Shown piece by piece: positions 33,211 through 41,626 of a stretch of DNA of 64,000 bases; within the stretch, counting starts at the first letter, position 1, and the number at the start of each line of letters is the position of its first letter. A model generated the notes under the pieces. It saw only the letters and a program-made list of their open reading frames with translations, was not told the origin of the DNA and did not search any database. Both the position numbers and the translations under genes were made by a program. Source of the stretch: an uncultured Pseudomonadota bacterium (GTDB lineage Bacteria; Pseudomonadota; Alphaproteobacteria; RF32; CAG-239); assembly GCA_949295085.1 (NCBI GenBank), contig CASFJS010000005.1, positions 133,707 through 197,706 of the forward strand, read 5' to 3'.

Positions 33211-33639
33211 ATGTTAAGTCCAAAAAGATTGAAATTCCGCAAACAGCATAAAGGCCGTATTCACGGTCTGGCCAAGGGCGGATCAGAATTGAGTTTTGGT
33301 TCATACGGTCTGAAAGCGTTGACGCCGGATCGCATTACGGCTCGCCAGATTGAGGCGGCTCGTCGTGCGATTACCCGTGAGATGAAAAGACTGGGTCAGT
33401 TGTGGATCAGAATTTTCCCGGATGTTCCGGTGTCGGACAAACCGGCTGAGGTTCGTATGGGTAAAGGTAAAGGTTCTGTCGAGTTCTGGGTTGCCAGAGT
33501 TAAACCGGGACGCATTTTGTTTGAATGCGAAGGTATTGACGAGGCAACGGCGCGTCAGGCGTTGGCGCTTGGTGCCGCAAAACTGCCGATTAAGACCAAG
33601 TTTGTAAAAAAACTTAATTCGGAACTGGGAGCAGAATAA
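33211..33639 (+). CDS. rplP: 50S ribosomal protein L16
   Basis: A 142-residue L16 at the A-site side of the 50S subunit. Starts [17 protein letters not shown] and contains [23 protein letters not shown] and [20 protein letters not shown], including the Arg hydroxylated in some bacteria. Its stop TAA overlaps the rpmC ATG (TAATG). Confidence 0.99.
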   Translation: MLSPKRLKFRKQHKGRIHGLAKGGSELSFGSYGLKALTPDRITARQIEAARRAITREMKRLGQLWIRIFPDVPVSDKPAEVRMGKGKGSVEFWVARVKPGRILFECEGIDEATARQALALGAAKLPIKTKFVKKLNSELGAE

Positions 33640-33836
33640 TGGTAAAAACAAAAGATCTTCGCGCTATGAGTTTGGATGAACTGGAAGCCAAACTGCTTGA
33701 GTGCAAAAAAGAGCAGTTTAACTTGCGCGTTCAACAATCTACCGGCCAATTGCAAAACACAGCCCAGCTGGCAAAGGTCCGTAAAGAAGTAGCCAGAATC
33801 AACACGCTCATCAGTGAGCGCAACAAGAAGAATTAA
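33639..33836 (+). CDS. rpmC: 50S ribosomal protein L29
   Basis: A 65-residue L29, a helical hairpin at the tunnel exit. Segments DLRAMSLDELEAKLLECK and VRKEVARINTLISERN match the family. One-base overlap with rplP suggests coupled translation. Confidence 0.98.
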   Translation: MVKTKDLRAMSLDELEAKLLECKKEQFNLRVQQSTGQLQNTAQLAKVRKEVARINTLISERNKKN

Positions 33837-33852
33837 TTGAAGGAGAAAACTT

Positions 33853-34089
33853 ATGCCTAAAAGAATTCTTCAAGGTGTTGTTGTCAGTGATAAACAGGAT
33901 AAAACCGTCGTGGTCAGCGTAGAGCGTCAGGTTATGCATCCGGTTTATAAAAAATTCATCAAAAGGAGCAAGAAGTATGCAGCTCATGATGAAAACAATC
34001 AGTTCAAGGTTGGCGATGTCGTCCGCATTGAAGAATGCGCGCCGAAGTCAAAAACCAAAACATGGACTGTACTCGTTGATAACGCCTAA
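33853..34089 (+). CDS. rpsQ: 30S ribosomal protein S17
   Basis: A 78-residue S17, primary 16S rRNA binder. [21 protein letters not shown] and [19 protein letters not shown] are diagnostic. AAGGAG precedes the ATG. Confidence 0.99.
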   Translation: MPKRILQGVVVSDKQDKTVVVSVERQVMHPVYKKFIKRSKKYAAHDENNQFKVGDVVRIEECAPKSKTKTWTVLVDNA

Positions 34090-34107
34090 GAGAAAAGGAA
34101 TTAGAAA

Positions 34108-34476
34108 ATGATACAGATGCAAACCAACCTTGATGTCGCCGACAACTCTGGTGCTCGTCAGGTGCAGTGCATTAAAGTTCTTGGCGGATCCAAGAGAATG
34201 CACGCTTCCGTTGGCGATGTGATTGTCGTATCCGTTAAGGATGCGATACCAAAGGGTCGTGTGAAAAAAGGTGATGTTCACAAAGCCGTTATTGTTCGGA
34301 CGGCTTCGGACATCAGACGTAAAGACGGATCGGTTATCCGTTTTGACAAGAATGCTGCCGTTCTCATCAACAAAGACGGCGAGCCGATTGGTACGCGTAT
34401 CTTCGGCCCCGTTACGAGAGAACTCAGAACCAAGAAATTTATGAAAATTATTTCATTAGCACCGGAGGTACTGTAA
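34108..34476 (+). CDS. rplN: 50S ribosomal protein L14
   Basis: A 122-residue L14, at the subunit interface and the docking site of RsfS (encoded at 22424). [32 protein letters not shown] and [11 protein letters not shown] are all conserved. The stop overlaps the rplX start by one base. Confidence 0.99.
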   Translation: MIQMQTNLDVADNSGARQVQCIKVLGGSKRMHASVGDVIVVSVKDAIPKGRVKKGDVHKAVIVRTASDIRRKDGSVIRFDKNAAVLINKDGEPIGTRIFGPVTRELRTKKFMKIISLAPEVL

Positions 34477-34784
34477 TGCCTAAATTGAGAATTAAAAAGG
34501 GCGACCAAGTTGTCATTTTGTCAGGTGATGACAAAGGCAAAACTGGTGAGGTATTGAAAGCGATGCCGAAGGAAAACAAAGTGGTTGTGCAAGGTGTTAA
34601 TCTGGTTAAAAGACACACCAAGCCCAGCCAGACCAACCCTGGCGGTATCGTCACCAAAGAAGCACCAATCAACGCATCAAACGTTGCGTATGCCAAGGAC
34701 GGGAAAGCCACCAAAATCGGCTATAAGGAAGTCAATGGCAAGAAAGTGCGCGTTGCCCGCAAAACCGGTGCCGTAATCGATTAA
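34476..34784 (+). CDS. rplX: 50S ribosomal protein L24
   Basis: A 102-residue L24, one of the two assembly-initiating 23S binders. KOW motif [20 protein letters not shown] near the start, and [15 protein letters not shown] and [18 protein letters not shown] later. Standard length. Confidence 0.98.
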   Translation: MPKLRIKKGDQVVILSGDDKGKTGEVLKAMPKENKVVVQGVNLVKRHTKPSQTNPGGIVTKEAPINASNVAYAKDGKATKIGYKEVNGKKVRVARKTGAVID

Positions 34785-34798
34785 TGGGAGAAAAATTT

Positions 34799-35338
34799 AT
34801 GGCAAATTTTGAAGATTTGTACAATCAGGTCATAAAAAAATCTCTTGTGGAAAAATTCGGTTACACCAACCCACACGAGATTCCGAAGCTGACAAAGATT
34901 GTATTAAATATCGGTGTCGGTGATGCCGTTACCGATAAAAAGAAACTGAATAACGCGGTTGAGGAGCTTGCTCTGATTGCCGGGCAAAAACCGGTGGTTA
35001 CCACGGCGCGCAAATCAATTGCGACGTTTAAGGTCAGAGAAGGTATGCCGATCGGCTGCAAAGTGACGCTGCGTTCAACCAGGATGTATGAGTTTTTGGA
35101 AAGACTGGTCAACATGGCTTTGCCGCGCGTCAGAGACTTTCACGGTATCAGCGGAAAGAACTTTGACGGTCGGGGCAATTTTGCGTTTGGTATTAAAGAG
35201 CAGATTATTTTCCCCGAAATCAACTATGATAAGGTTGAAAATATCAGAGGTATGGATATCTGCATTTGCACCAGCGCCAAAACGGACGAAGAAGCCAAGG
35301 CTCTTTTGACCGGATTTAATCTGCCTTGCAAGAAATAA
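34799..35338 (+). CDS. rplE: 50S ribosomal protein L5
   Basis: A 179-residue L5, 5S rRNA-binding. The start at 34799 ([10 protein letters not shown]) has GGGAG eight bases upstream; the ATG at 34784 overlaps that site and is rejected. Conserved segments [37 protein letters not shown] and [19 protein letters not shown]. Confidence 0.97.
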   Translation: MANFEDLYNQVIKKSLVEKFGYTNPHEIPKLTKIVLNIGVGDAVTDKKKLNNAVEELALIAGQKPVVTTARKSIATFKVREGMPIGCKVTLRSTRMYEFLERLVNMALPRVRDFHGISGKNFDGRGNFAFGIKEQIIFPEINYDKVENIRGMDICICTSAKTDEEAKALLTGFNLPCKK

Positions 35339-35352
35339 GTGGAGAGAAACAC

Positions 35353-35658
35353 ATGGCAAAAACAAGTTCAGTTTACAGAAACTTGAAAAGAGCTGAGATG
35401 GCGAAGAAATATGCTTCTCGTCGCGATAAGCTCAAGAAGATAGTTATGGATAAAACCATCTCTCCGGAAGAGAGATTCCAGGCTACTTTGAAACTGGCCG
35501 AGCTGCCGCGTAATTCTGCCAAGAACAGATACAGAAACCGCTGCAAGCTTACGGGCCGTTCTCGTGGTGTTTACCGGAAATTCGGCTTGTCCCGCATTGA
35601 GTTGCGCGATATGGCAAGCTTTGGTGAAATTCCGGGTTTGGTTAAATCAAGCTGGTAG
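35353..35658 (+). CDS. rpsN: 30S ribosomal protein S14 (long, zinc-free form)
   Basis: A 101-residue S14 from the ATG at 35353 ([13 protein letters not shown]), after a GGAGAGA site; the in-frame codon at 35326 lies inside rplE and is rejected. There are no Cys-x2-Cys pairs, so this is the long C-minus form usual in Proteobacteria. C-terminus [25 protein letters not shown], read as SRIELRDMA and GLVKSSW. Confidence 0.98.
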   Translation: MAKTSSVYRNLKRAEMAKKYASRRDKLKKIVMDKTISPEERFQATLKLAELPRNSAKNRYRNRCKLTGRSRGVYRKFGLSRIELRDMASFGEIPGLVKSSW

Positions 35659-35669
35659 GAGATTCGAAT

Positions 35670-36068
35670 ATGTCAATGACAGATCCTTTGGGCGATATGC
35701 TCACACGCATTAGAAACGCACAAAGAGCCAAGAAGAGTGAAGTCGTATCACCTGCTTCTCGCTTGCGTGAAAATGTGTTGGAAGTTCTGAAAAAAGAAGG
35801 GTACATCCTTGGTTATGAAAAAGCCAATGTTCGTCCCGGTGTTGATGAACTTCATATTAAATTGAAGTATCATGAGGGTGCTTCGGTTATTACGGAAATT
35901 TTCCGGGTGTCCACTCCGGGCAGAAGAGTTTATTCTTCGGTTAAAGATTTGCCGAGAGTGTATAACGGCCTGGGTATTTCCATTATTTCGACCCCGCGCG
36001 GCGTTATGAGCGATAATGAAGCCCGTAAAGCCAATGTCGGCGGCGAGATTTTGTGCCAGGTATTTTAA
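35670..36068 (+). CDS. rpsH: 30S ribosomal protein S8
   Basis: A 132-residue S8; in E. coli it represses the spc operon by binding m[19 protein letters not shown] begins two codons after the assigned ATG, so translation could start at 35670 or 35676. C-terminal [20 protein letters not shown] is typical. Confidence 0.98.
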   Translation: MSMTDPLGDMLTRIRNAQRAKKSEVVSPASRLRENVLEVLKKEGYILGYEKANVRPGVDELHIKLKYHEGASVITEIFRVSTPGRRVYSSVKDLPRVYNGLGISIISTPRGVMSDNEARKANVGGEILCQVF

Positions 36069-36083
36069 GAGGGAGAAAACGGT

Positions 36084-36620
36084 ATGTCTAGAATTGGTAA
36101 AAATCCGGTTATTATCCCTGATGGCGTTAGTGTTGCGGTTGATGCCGGCAATGTTTTGGTTAAGGGGAAAAACGGTGAATTGTCCTGCCATTATGATGCC
36201 GATCATGTGTCGGTCGCGGTAGAAGGGAATAAAGTGGTTGTTGCACCGAAAGCCGAGACCAAACAGGCCCGCGCTTTGTGGGGGACAACCAGAGCCAACA
36301 TCAACACCCTGGTTAAAGGTGTGCATGACGGCTATACAAAAGAGTTGGAGCTGGTCGGCGTCGGCTATAAGGCCCGCGTTGAAGGCAGCAAGCTGATTTT
36401 GTCTTTGGGTTTTTCACATGATGTGACGATTGAAACCCCGAAAGGCTTAAAAATCACCTGTGCATCGCCGACACAGATCAGCATCTTTGGTGCAGACAAG
36501 CAGCTTGTCGGACAGACGGCATCGGAAATTCGCGATTGGAGAAAACCGGAGCCTTATAAGGGTAAAGGTGTTAAATATGTCGGCGAATATGTCCGTCGTA
36601 AAGAAGGCAAGAAGAAATAA
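36084..36620 (+). CDS. rplF: 50S ribosomal protein L6
   Basis: A 178-residue L6 near the factor-binding site. Begins MSRIGKNPVIIPDGV and has ELVGVGYKARVEGSKLILSLG, split by GYKARVEG, and the C-terminal EPYKGKGVKYVGEYVRRKEGKK signature. GGGAG site upstream. Confidence 0.98.
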   Translation: MSRIGKNPVIIPDGVSVAVDAGNVLVKGKNGELSCHYDADHVSVAVEGNKVVVAPKAETKQARALWGTTRANINTLVKGVHDGYTKELELVGVGYKARVEGSKLILSLGFSHDVTIETPKGLKITCASPTQISIFGADKQLVGQTASEIRDWRKPEPYKGKGVKYVGEYVRRKEGKKK

Positions 36621-36633
36621 GGATAAATAAAAG

Positions 36634-36996
36634 ATGAGTACACCAAGAGAATCATTTGAAAAGAGAAAGGGCCGGGTTCGGGCCGCTCTTAAAAAAGCTG
36701 CCAACGGCAAGATGAGATTGTCCGTCTTCCGCAGCGGCAAACATATGTATGCTCAGATTATTGACGACGTTAAGGGCGTTACGGTGGCTTCGGCTTCGAC
36801 TTTGGATAAAGAAGTCAGGGAAAACCTGAAGAAGACCGCTAATGTCGAGGCGGCAAGCTTTGTCGGCAAAGTTGTTGCCGAGAGAGCCGTCAAGGCCGGC
36901 GTCAGTGAGGTGGTTTTTGACCGCGGCGGTTATGTTTATCATGGTCGGGTCAAAGCTTTGGCCGATGCAGCACGCAGTGCTGGTTTGAAATTCTAA
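36634..36996 (+). CDS. rplR: 50S ribosomal protein L18
   Basis: A 120-residue L18, 5S rRNA-binding. [36 protein letters not shown] and [18 protein letters not shown] are family-specific. Confidence 0.98.
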   Translation: MSTPRESFEKRKGRVRAALKKAANGKMRLSVFRSGKHMYAQIIDDVKGVTVASASTLDKEVRENLKKTANVEAASFVGKVVAERAVKAGVSEVVFDRGGYVYHGRVKALADAARSAGLKF

Positions 36997-37007
36997 GGAG
37001 AGTAGAA

Positions 37008-37583
37008 ATGGCACAACAAGCTGTAGAACAACGCCGCAATAATAACAGAGCGGAAAAGAAAGAAGAACTGGTTGAGAAGCTGGTTCATGTCAACCGGGTT
37101 GCCAAGACGGTTAAAGGCGGCCGCACGATGTCGTTTGCGGCGGTTGTGGTTGTCGGCGACCAGAAAGGCCGGGTTGGTTACGGCGCCGGTAAGGCTTCGG
37201 AAGTTCCGGAAGCCATTACCAAAGCGACCAATGAAGCCAAAAGAAATATGATTCGCATTCCGTTGCGTGAGGGCAGAACTTTGCATCACGACGTGTCGGG
37301 GCGTTTTGGCGCGGGCAAGGTTTATTTGAGAACAGCCCCTGCCGGTACCGGTGTTATTGCCGGCGGCCCGATGCGTGCGGTGTTTGAGGTTCTGGGCGTT
37401 CAGGACGTGGTTGCCAAATCGGTCGGGTCAAACAACCCGTACAATATGATTAAAGCAACGTTTAACGCTCTTGAATCCATCAATTCGCCAAGAATGGTCG
37501 CGGCCAAACGCGGTAAAAAGGTCGGTGATATTGTTTCGCGTCGCGAAAGCACCGGTTCAAAAGCAGTTGCAGAGGAGGCTTAA
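37008..37583 (+). CDS. rpsE: 30S ribosomal protein S5
   Basis: A 191-residue S5 involved in decoding fidelity. [17 protein letters not shown] starts the double-stranded RNA-binding fold, then [18 protein letters not shown] and [18 protein letters not shown]. Both termini are somewhat extended and charged, as is frequent in Alphaproteobacteria. AAGGAGAG site upstream. Confidence 0.98.
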   Translation: MAQQAVEQRRNNNRAEKKEELVEKLVHVNRVAKTVKGGRTMSFAAVVVVGDQKGRVGYGAGKASEVPEAITKATNEAKRNMIRIPLREGRTLHHDVSGRFGAGKVYLRTAPAGTGVIAGGPMRAVFEVLGVQDVVAKSVGSNNPYNMIKATFNALESINSPRMVAAKRGKKVGDIVSRRESTGSKAVAEEA

Positions 37584-37586
37584 TCG

Positions 37587-37772
37587 ATGGCTAATAAAAA
37601 AACTATTAAGGTTACGCAAATCGCCAGCCCGATCGGCAGACCGAAAGACCAGAGAGCGACTTTAATCGGTCTCGGATTGAACAAGATGCACAAGGTGTCC
37701 GAACTGGAAGATACGCCTGCAATCCGCGGGATGATTAAGAAAGTTCAGCATCTTGTAAAGGTTGAAGAATAG
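37587..37772 (+). CDS. rpmD: 50S ribosomal protein L30
   Basis: A 61-residue L30. [27 protein letters not shown] is the core, split here as [20 protein letters not shown]. The AGGAGG-like site sits at the end of rpsE. Unlike the preceding junctions, rpmD is followed by a 146-bp gap holding a long hairpin. Confidence 0.97.
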   Translation: MANKKTIKVTQIASPIGRPKDQRATLIGLGLNKMHKVSELEDTPAIRGMIKKVQHLVKVEE

Positions 37773-37783
37773 TCAAGGATTGC

Positions 37784-37868
37784 AAAAGGGCTGTCATGCT
37801 TGGAATTTTGTCGCTTGTGTAGCTATTTGTACACCGCACTCTAAAATTCCTGCGCAGCACAGCCCTTT
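37784..37868. repeat. Long imperfect hairpin between rpmD and rplO
   Basis: The outer arms pair perfectly over 10 bp (AAAGGGCTGT at 37785-37794 with ACAGCCCTTT at 37859-37868). Inside are an 8-bp perfect stem (GGAATTTT with AAAATTCC) and a terminal 5-bp stem (GTGTA with TACAC). No continuous T tract follows, so it is not a classic terminator. A TATAAT lies at 37901-37906 just upstream of rplO and may mark a secondary promoter. The element could attenuate transcription, direct RNA processing, or be a small inserted palindromic repeat. Confidence 0.75.
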
Positions 37869-37918
37869 ATCAACCCTTTTTAGAGTATAAAATCAAGTTT
37901 TATAATAGGATTAAAACA

Positions 37919-38374
37919 ATGAAACTCAATGAAATCAGAGATAACGAAGGCGCCAGAAAGCCCCGCAAGCGTGTGGCGCGCGGTATCGGCAGCGGCTCCG
38001 GCAAAACGGCCGGTCGCGGTCAAAAGGGCCAGAAGTCGCGTTCGGGTGTTGCCGTTAACGGGTTTGAGGGCGGCCAGATGCCGATTTATCGCAGACTGCC
38101 GAAAAGAGGTTTTAAAAACCACTTTGCCAAAGAGTTTGCCATTGTTAATCTGGACAGCATTCAAAAGGCGCTTGACGCCGGCAAACTGAATGCCGAAGAG
38201 ATTAATATTGAGGCTTTGTTGAAAGCCGGTCTGGTCAATAAAAAGCTGGATGGTGTTCGTCTGCTGGCCAGAGGCGCGATTACCTCAAAAATCAACATTA
38301 CGGTTAACTCGGCGTCTAAGTCGGCGGTTGCCGCGGTTGAAAAAGCCGGCGGTAAAGTCAGCCTGGTGGCTTAA
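37919..38374 (+). CDS. rplO: 50S ribosomal protein L15
   Basis: A 151-residue L15, a late-assembly 23S protein. [19 protein letters not shown], the Gly-rich [22 protein letters not shown], and [18 protein letters not shown] define it. It normally precedes secY directly; here a terminator and a ~1-kb minus-strand insertion intervene. Confidence 0.98.
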   Translation: MKLNEIRDNEGARKPRKRVARGIGSGSGKTAGRGQKGQKSRSGVAVNGFEGGQMPIYRRLPKRGFKNHFAKEFAIVNLDSIQKALDAGKLNAEEINIEALLKAGLVNKKLDGVRLLARGAITSKINITVNSASKSAVAAVEKAGGKVSLVA

Positions 38375-38393
38375 GAGTTTGCTTGCATAGCGC

Positions 38394-38430
38394 AAAAAAT
38401 CCGTCCTTTTATTTGAAGGGCGGGTTTTTT
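38394..38430 (+). terminator. Terminator between rplO and secY
   Basis: A ~12-bp stem with G-U pairs (38397-38408 with 38416-38427) runs into a six-T tract. It ends the upstream part of the spc operon 20 bp after rplO. Confidence 0.88.
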
Positions 38431-38436
38431 GTTATG

Positions 38437-38993
38437 TTATTTATCCGGTGTGTATAGATATATACAGGTTTTAATGAAACCCCAAGACAGATCTATTCGT
38501 CTTTTTAATTTAAGAACGGAGAGTTTGAATACTTCAGACAGAACAAGACTGTCGGAGGTCAGTTCTTTATTGAGTTTGCTGCCTATTTTTGTTCAATGCC
38601 GGTACCGAGATAACATAAAATCAAACGATATTCCGATAAATCTTCAAGAAAAAAGTCGCGATACTTTATCGTTATGTTAGGCAAATTTCTGGTTTTGTAG
38701 ACGGCCAGCATATAAGGGATGATATCCTATTCGTAACCGACAAATTGATGGTTTGGAAATTGTTTGGCCAAAGGAATCAGTAAACTGCCGGAACCGCAGC
38801 CGAGACAACGGTTTGGGCGTCGGGGTGTTGTTGCAAAAACAATGCAGCCTGGCGGATGGTTTCTTTTTTGGGTTTGCCAAAAGAGGCTATAAACGGCGGG
38901 TTAAGGCCCCTGCTCTTGACAAAATAGATAATCAACCACAAATTAAAAAAAACAGGCCAGAATAAACAAAAACAGCGCAAAATAAAAAAACAT
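38437..38993 (-). pseudogene. Decayed SAM-dependent methyltransferase gene
   Basis: Read on the minus strand in three alternating frames, the region gives one continuous protein-like series. It begins with an AAGGAG site seven bases ahead of an ATG at 38993: a hydrophobic segment MFFYFALFLFILACFF, a frameshift in a run of eight T, then KSRGLNPPFIASFGKPKK, a second shift just before the SAM-binding motif LGCGSGSLLIPLAKQFPN, then HQFVGYE followed by an in-frame TAG, DIIPYMLAVYKTRNLPN, a third shift after LCYLGTG, and finally KLNKELTSDSLVLSEVFKL ending at TAA 38437. The order (membrane helix, PPF..TPKK-like segment, GCGSG, LxxxLxxELxPGSxVVS-like end) fits a membrane-anchored class I methyltransferase. 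At least three frameshifts and one stop make a functional product very unlikely. Confidence 0.82.
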
Positions 38994-39017
38994 TCGGACA
39001 GCTCCTTGTTCGAGAAT

Positions 39018-39042
39018 AAAAAAAGCCGCCTTTGTCGGGGCG
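39018..39042 (-). terminator. Minus-strand terminator upstream of the methyltransferase pseudogene
   Basis: On the minus strand a CGCC...GGCG(GC) stem is followed by seven T residues. It lies between the structured element at 39042-39115 and the ribosome site of the pseudogene. The stem is short (4-5 bp), so strength is moderate. Confidence 0.5.
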
Positions 39043-39212
39043 ACTGGAAGTTGGAAACTACCGAAAGATAGTGCGACATATTGACTGAAACAGCGTATTT
39101 TGCCGCCTTCCAGTCATTGTGATGACTCTCAGACGTGCAAAATTTTCGTCTTTACACTACAGACGCTTTCGGAGAGGTTTCCACACCCCGGAACGGTCTA
39201 TCAACCATTCCG
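39019..39212 (-). ncRNA. Candidate small RNA or attenuator leader (minus strand)
   Basis: On the minus strand a promoter-like pair TTTACT (39242-39247) and TACGAT (39219-39224), 17 bases apart, precedes ~195 nt with no open frame of note. The transcript would contain small hairpins and then a three-way junction: a 9-bp closing stem GACTGGAAG/CTTCCAGTC (39107-39115 with 39042-39050) enclosing one arm GCGGC/GTCGC (39102-39106 with 39073-39077) and one CTATC-TTTC-GGTAG arm (39058-39071). The terminator at 39018-39042 follows at once. It could be a free-standing small RNA or a regulatory leader of the decayed methyltransferase gene. No known family (6S, SRP, RNase P, tmRNA, common riboswitches) was recognised. 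Confidence 0.42.
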
Positions 39213-39344
39213 CCGATCATCGTATTTGATTTTGCGGCAAAAGTAAAGAAAATTGAGTTTAAAGGGGATTGTTTGAAAAAGTTTTTTGGGTTTGTCGATA
39301 AAAGCCGGGCAACTTCTTTTGTGTGCGGTAAAGGGATAAAACAG

Positions 39345-39372
39345 TTGCATTAAAAATTTTTTAGTGTATTAA
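39345..39372 (+). promoter_or_regulatory. Promoter-like sequence for secY-adk
   Basis: TTGCAT (39345-39350), 16 bases, TATTAA (39367-39372), 67 bp before secY. Since a terminator follows rplO, secY needs a promoter of its own. A weak AGGG...CCCT hairpin lies between it and secY. Confidence 0.5.
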
Positions 39373-39438
39373 TATCTTAGCTTAAAAGGGTTTTAAAAAA
39401 GCCCTGATTGTTGTTTTTGAATTTTTAAGGAAGTAAAA

Positions 39439-40788
39439 ATGGTTTCATTGGCAGAAAAAATGGCGGCAAATATGGATATGTCCGCCTTCAGCAAAGCAGA
39501 TGAATTAAAGAAAAGATTGTGGTTTACCGTGCTGGCGCTGATTGTGTTTCGCGTCGGGACGTTTGTGCCGCTGCCGGGGATTGACCCGACAATCGTGGCC
39601 GAGTTGTTTGCCCGTAATTCCGGCGGTCTGTTGGGGATGTTTAATATGTTTGCCGGCGGCGCGCTGGAACGTATGACCATTTTTGCTTTGAACATTATGC
39701 CTTATATCTCGGCCTCGATTATCGTGCAGCTGGGACAATCGATTATTCCGTCGCTGCAATCGTTGAAAAAAGAGGGCGAGGCCGGACACCGCAAGATTAC
39801 GCAGTATACCCGCTATCTGACGGTGTTGATTACGATTATCCAAGGCTATGGTATCGCCGTCGGGCTGGAAAGCATGAGCGGCGCCAGCGGTATGTCGGCG
39901 GTGTTGTTGCCGGGCGGTTTGTTTAAGTTTACGACGATTGTTTCGTTGGTCGGCGGGACGATGTTTATTGTCTGGCTGGGCGAACAGATTACCGCGCGCG
40001 GCGTCGGCAACGGGTCGTCGTTGATTATTACCGTGGGTATTATCGCCAATATTCCGTCAGCCTTGGCGCAGACGTTTGAACTGGGGCGCGTCGGGTCGAT
40101 GTCGACGGGGGTTATTTTGATGTTGCTGGTGATGGCGGTGGCGCTTGTTTATCTGATTATCTTTGTTGAGAGAGCGCAGCGCAAAATCATTATTCAATAC
40201 CCCAAACGTCAGGCAATGGGGCGTATGGGCGCGGCCGAGAGTTCGCACCTGCCGCTTAAGATTAACCCGACCGGTGTTATTCCGCCGATTTTTGCCAGCT
40301 CGTTGTTGCTGTTGCCGATAACCATTGCCAATTTGAGCGCCGAAAACGGCCCGGCCTGGGTACAGAATTTGTCGCAGATGCTGGGACACGGTCAGCCGTT
40401 GTATTTGGCTCTGTATGCGTTTTTGATTGCGTTTTTTGCTTTCTTTTATACCGCGATTGTGTTTAATCCGGAAGAAACGGCGGAAAATTTGAAAAAACAC
40501 GGCGGATTTGTTGCCGGTATCAGACCGGGCAAAAATACCGCCGAGTATCTGGACTATGTGATTACCCGTCTGACGGTTTTGGGCGCGGTTTATCTGGTCG
40601 GTTTGTGTATTTTGCCGGAAATTCTTATCAGCAAGTTGTCGGTGCCGTTTATTTTGGGCGGTACGACGCTGCTTATCGTGGTGCAGGTGACCATGGATTT
40701 TGTCGGGCAGATACAGTCGCATTTGTTGGCCTATCAGTATGAGTCATTAATCCGCAAAGCCTCTCTGGCCGGCAAAAAGAGAAGATAA
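39439..40788 (+). CDS. secY: Protein translocase subunit SecY
   Basis: SecY forms the protein-conducting channel of the inner membrane. The 449-residue protein has ten hydrophobic helices. Family segments: FRVGTFVPLPGIDP, GMFNMFAGGALERMTIFALNIMPYISASI (split; plug-domain region), ITARGVGNGSSLII, and LPLKINPTGVIPPIFASSLL in the cytoplasmic loop. An AAGGAAG site precedes the ATG. adk follows after one base, a conserved pairing. Confidence 0.99.
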   Translation: MVSLAEKMAANMDMSAFSKADELKKRLWFTVLALIVFRVGTFVPLPGIDPTIVAELFARNSGGLLGMFNMFAGGALERMTIFALNIMPYISASIIVQLGQSIIPSLQSLKKEGEAGHRKITQYTRYLTVLITIIQGYGIAVGLESMSGASGMSAVLLPGGLFKFTTIVSLVGGTMFIVWLGEQITARGVGNGSSLIITVGIIANIPSALAQTFELGRVGSMSTGVILMLLVMAVALVYLIIFVERAQRKIIIQYPKRQAMGRMGAAESSHLPLKINPTGVIPPIFASSLLLLPITIANLSAENGPAWVQNLSQMLGHGQPLYLALYAFLIAFFAFFYTAIVFNPEETAENLKKHGGFVAGIRPGKNTAEYLDYVITRLTVLGAVYLVGLCILPEILISKLSVPFILGGTTLLIVVQVTMDFVGQIQSHLLAYQYESLIRKASLAGKKRR

Positions 40789-40789
40789 C

Positions 40790-41461
40790 ATGACCGACAG
40801 CAAACGCGGACTACGCATTGTTTTGACCGGCGCACCGGGGTGCGGCAAAGGCACGCAGGCCAGACTTTTGAAACAAAGAATCGGTGTGCCGCATTTGTCT
40901 ACCGGCGAGATGTTGCGCGCCGAAGCGCAGACGGGATCAAAACTCGGTTCGGAGATTAAGGCGTTGATTGACAAGGGTAATCTGGTGCCTGATGAGATGA
41001 TTATCACGATGCTCGGCAAGCGAATCGATGAGGCCGACTGCCAAAGCGGGTTTATCCTTGACGGTTTTCCGCGGACGTTGCCGCAGGCCGAGGCGTTGGA
41101 TAAGATGCTTAAGGAAAAAGGCATTGAGCTTGACGCGGTGATTGAAATTCAGGTTCCGGACGAGATTATCATGGAGCGTATTCTGGGGCGCTATGCCTGT
41201 ATGAAATGCGGACAAGGCTATCATGACAAGTATCAGCAACCGAAAGTTTACGGTGTTTGTGATAATTGCGGCGGTACGGAGTTTTATCGGCGAATCGATG
41301 ACAACCGCGCAACGGTACAAAACCGACTCGTCAATTATCGGGCGCTGACTTATCCGACAATACCGTATTTTGAAAAAGAAGGTTTGCTGCGTTGTGTTGA
41401 CGGAACCGGCTCAATTGAGGCGGTTGCCAAGAAAATTGATGATATTTTGGGGCTCGGTTAA
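40790..41461 (+). CDS. adk: Adenylate kinase (zinc-lid type)
   Basis: Adk interconverts AMP, ATP and ADP. The 223-residue enzyme has P-loop LTGAPGCGKGTQA, the AMP-binding DGFPRTLPQAEAL, and a long lid with four cysteines (CMKCGQGYH ... CDNCGG) that should bind a structural zinc. Zinc lids are common in Gram-positives and occur in some Proteobacteria; E. coli lacks the cysteines. Usually followed by rpsM, here after a 165-bp gap with a separate promoter. Confidence 0.98.
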   Translation: MTDSKRGLRIVLTGAPGCGKGTQARLLKQRIGVPHLSTGEMLRAEAQTGSKLGSEIKALIDKGNLVPDEMIITMLGKRIDEADCQSGFILDGFPRTLPQAEALDKMLKEKGIELDAVIEIQVPDEIIMERILGRYACMKCGQGYHDKYQQPKVYGVCDNCGGTEFYRRIDDNRATVQNRLVNYRALTYPTIPYFEKEGLLRCVDGTGSIEAVAKKIDDILGLG

Positions 41462-41524
41462 CAAGGTCTGGTTTTAGAATTTTGAAAAAAGTGTATTTTT
41501 TTGGAATTTTTGTTAAATCTGTGG

Positions 41525-41552
41525 TTGACACAAACAAATTTTGTCATATAAT
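41525..41552 (+). promoter_or_regulatory. Consensus sigma-70 promoter for rpsM-rpsK-rpoA
   Basis: TTGACA (41525-41530), 16 bases and TATAAT (41547-41552): both hexamers match consensus exactly. Expected start near 41559, leader ~65 nt. Confidence 0.88.
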
Positions 41553-41626
41553 CCGGCTTAATTTTGAAAAGTGGTGATCAACTTTTTAAATTGTGTTGTA
41601 ATTTTAAATAAAGATGGAGAGTGAAT

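Noticed and set aside
37784-37868. tRNA or tRNA-like gene between rpmD and rplO
   Set aside because: The stems form one rod; there are no D or T arms, and no GTTCGA-type loop.
38429-38680. Plus-strand open frame of 83 residues after rplO
   Set aside because: It is antisense to the methyltransferase pseudogene, starts in the terminator region and has no ribosome site.
39019-39212. 6S RNA, SRP RNA or tmRNA
   Set aside because: None of the sequence hallmarks I know for these RNAs is visible; a 6S identity stays possible but unsupported.
39135-39353. Plus-strand open frame of 72 residues before secY
   Set aside because: No ribosome site, composition unlike a protein, and it overlaps the structured minus-strand element; kept only as a remote possibility.
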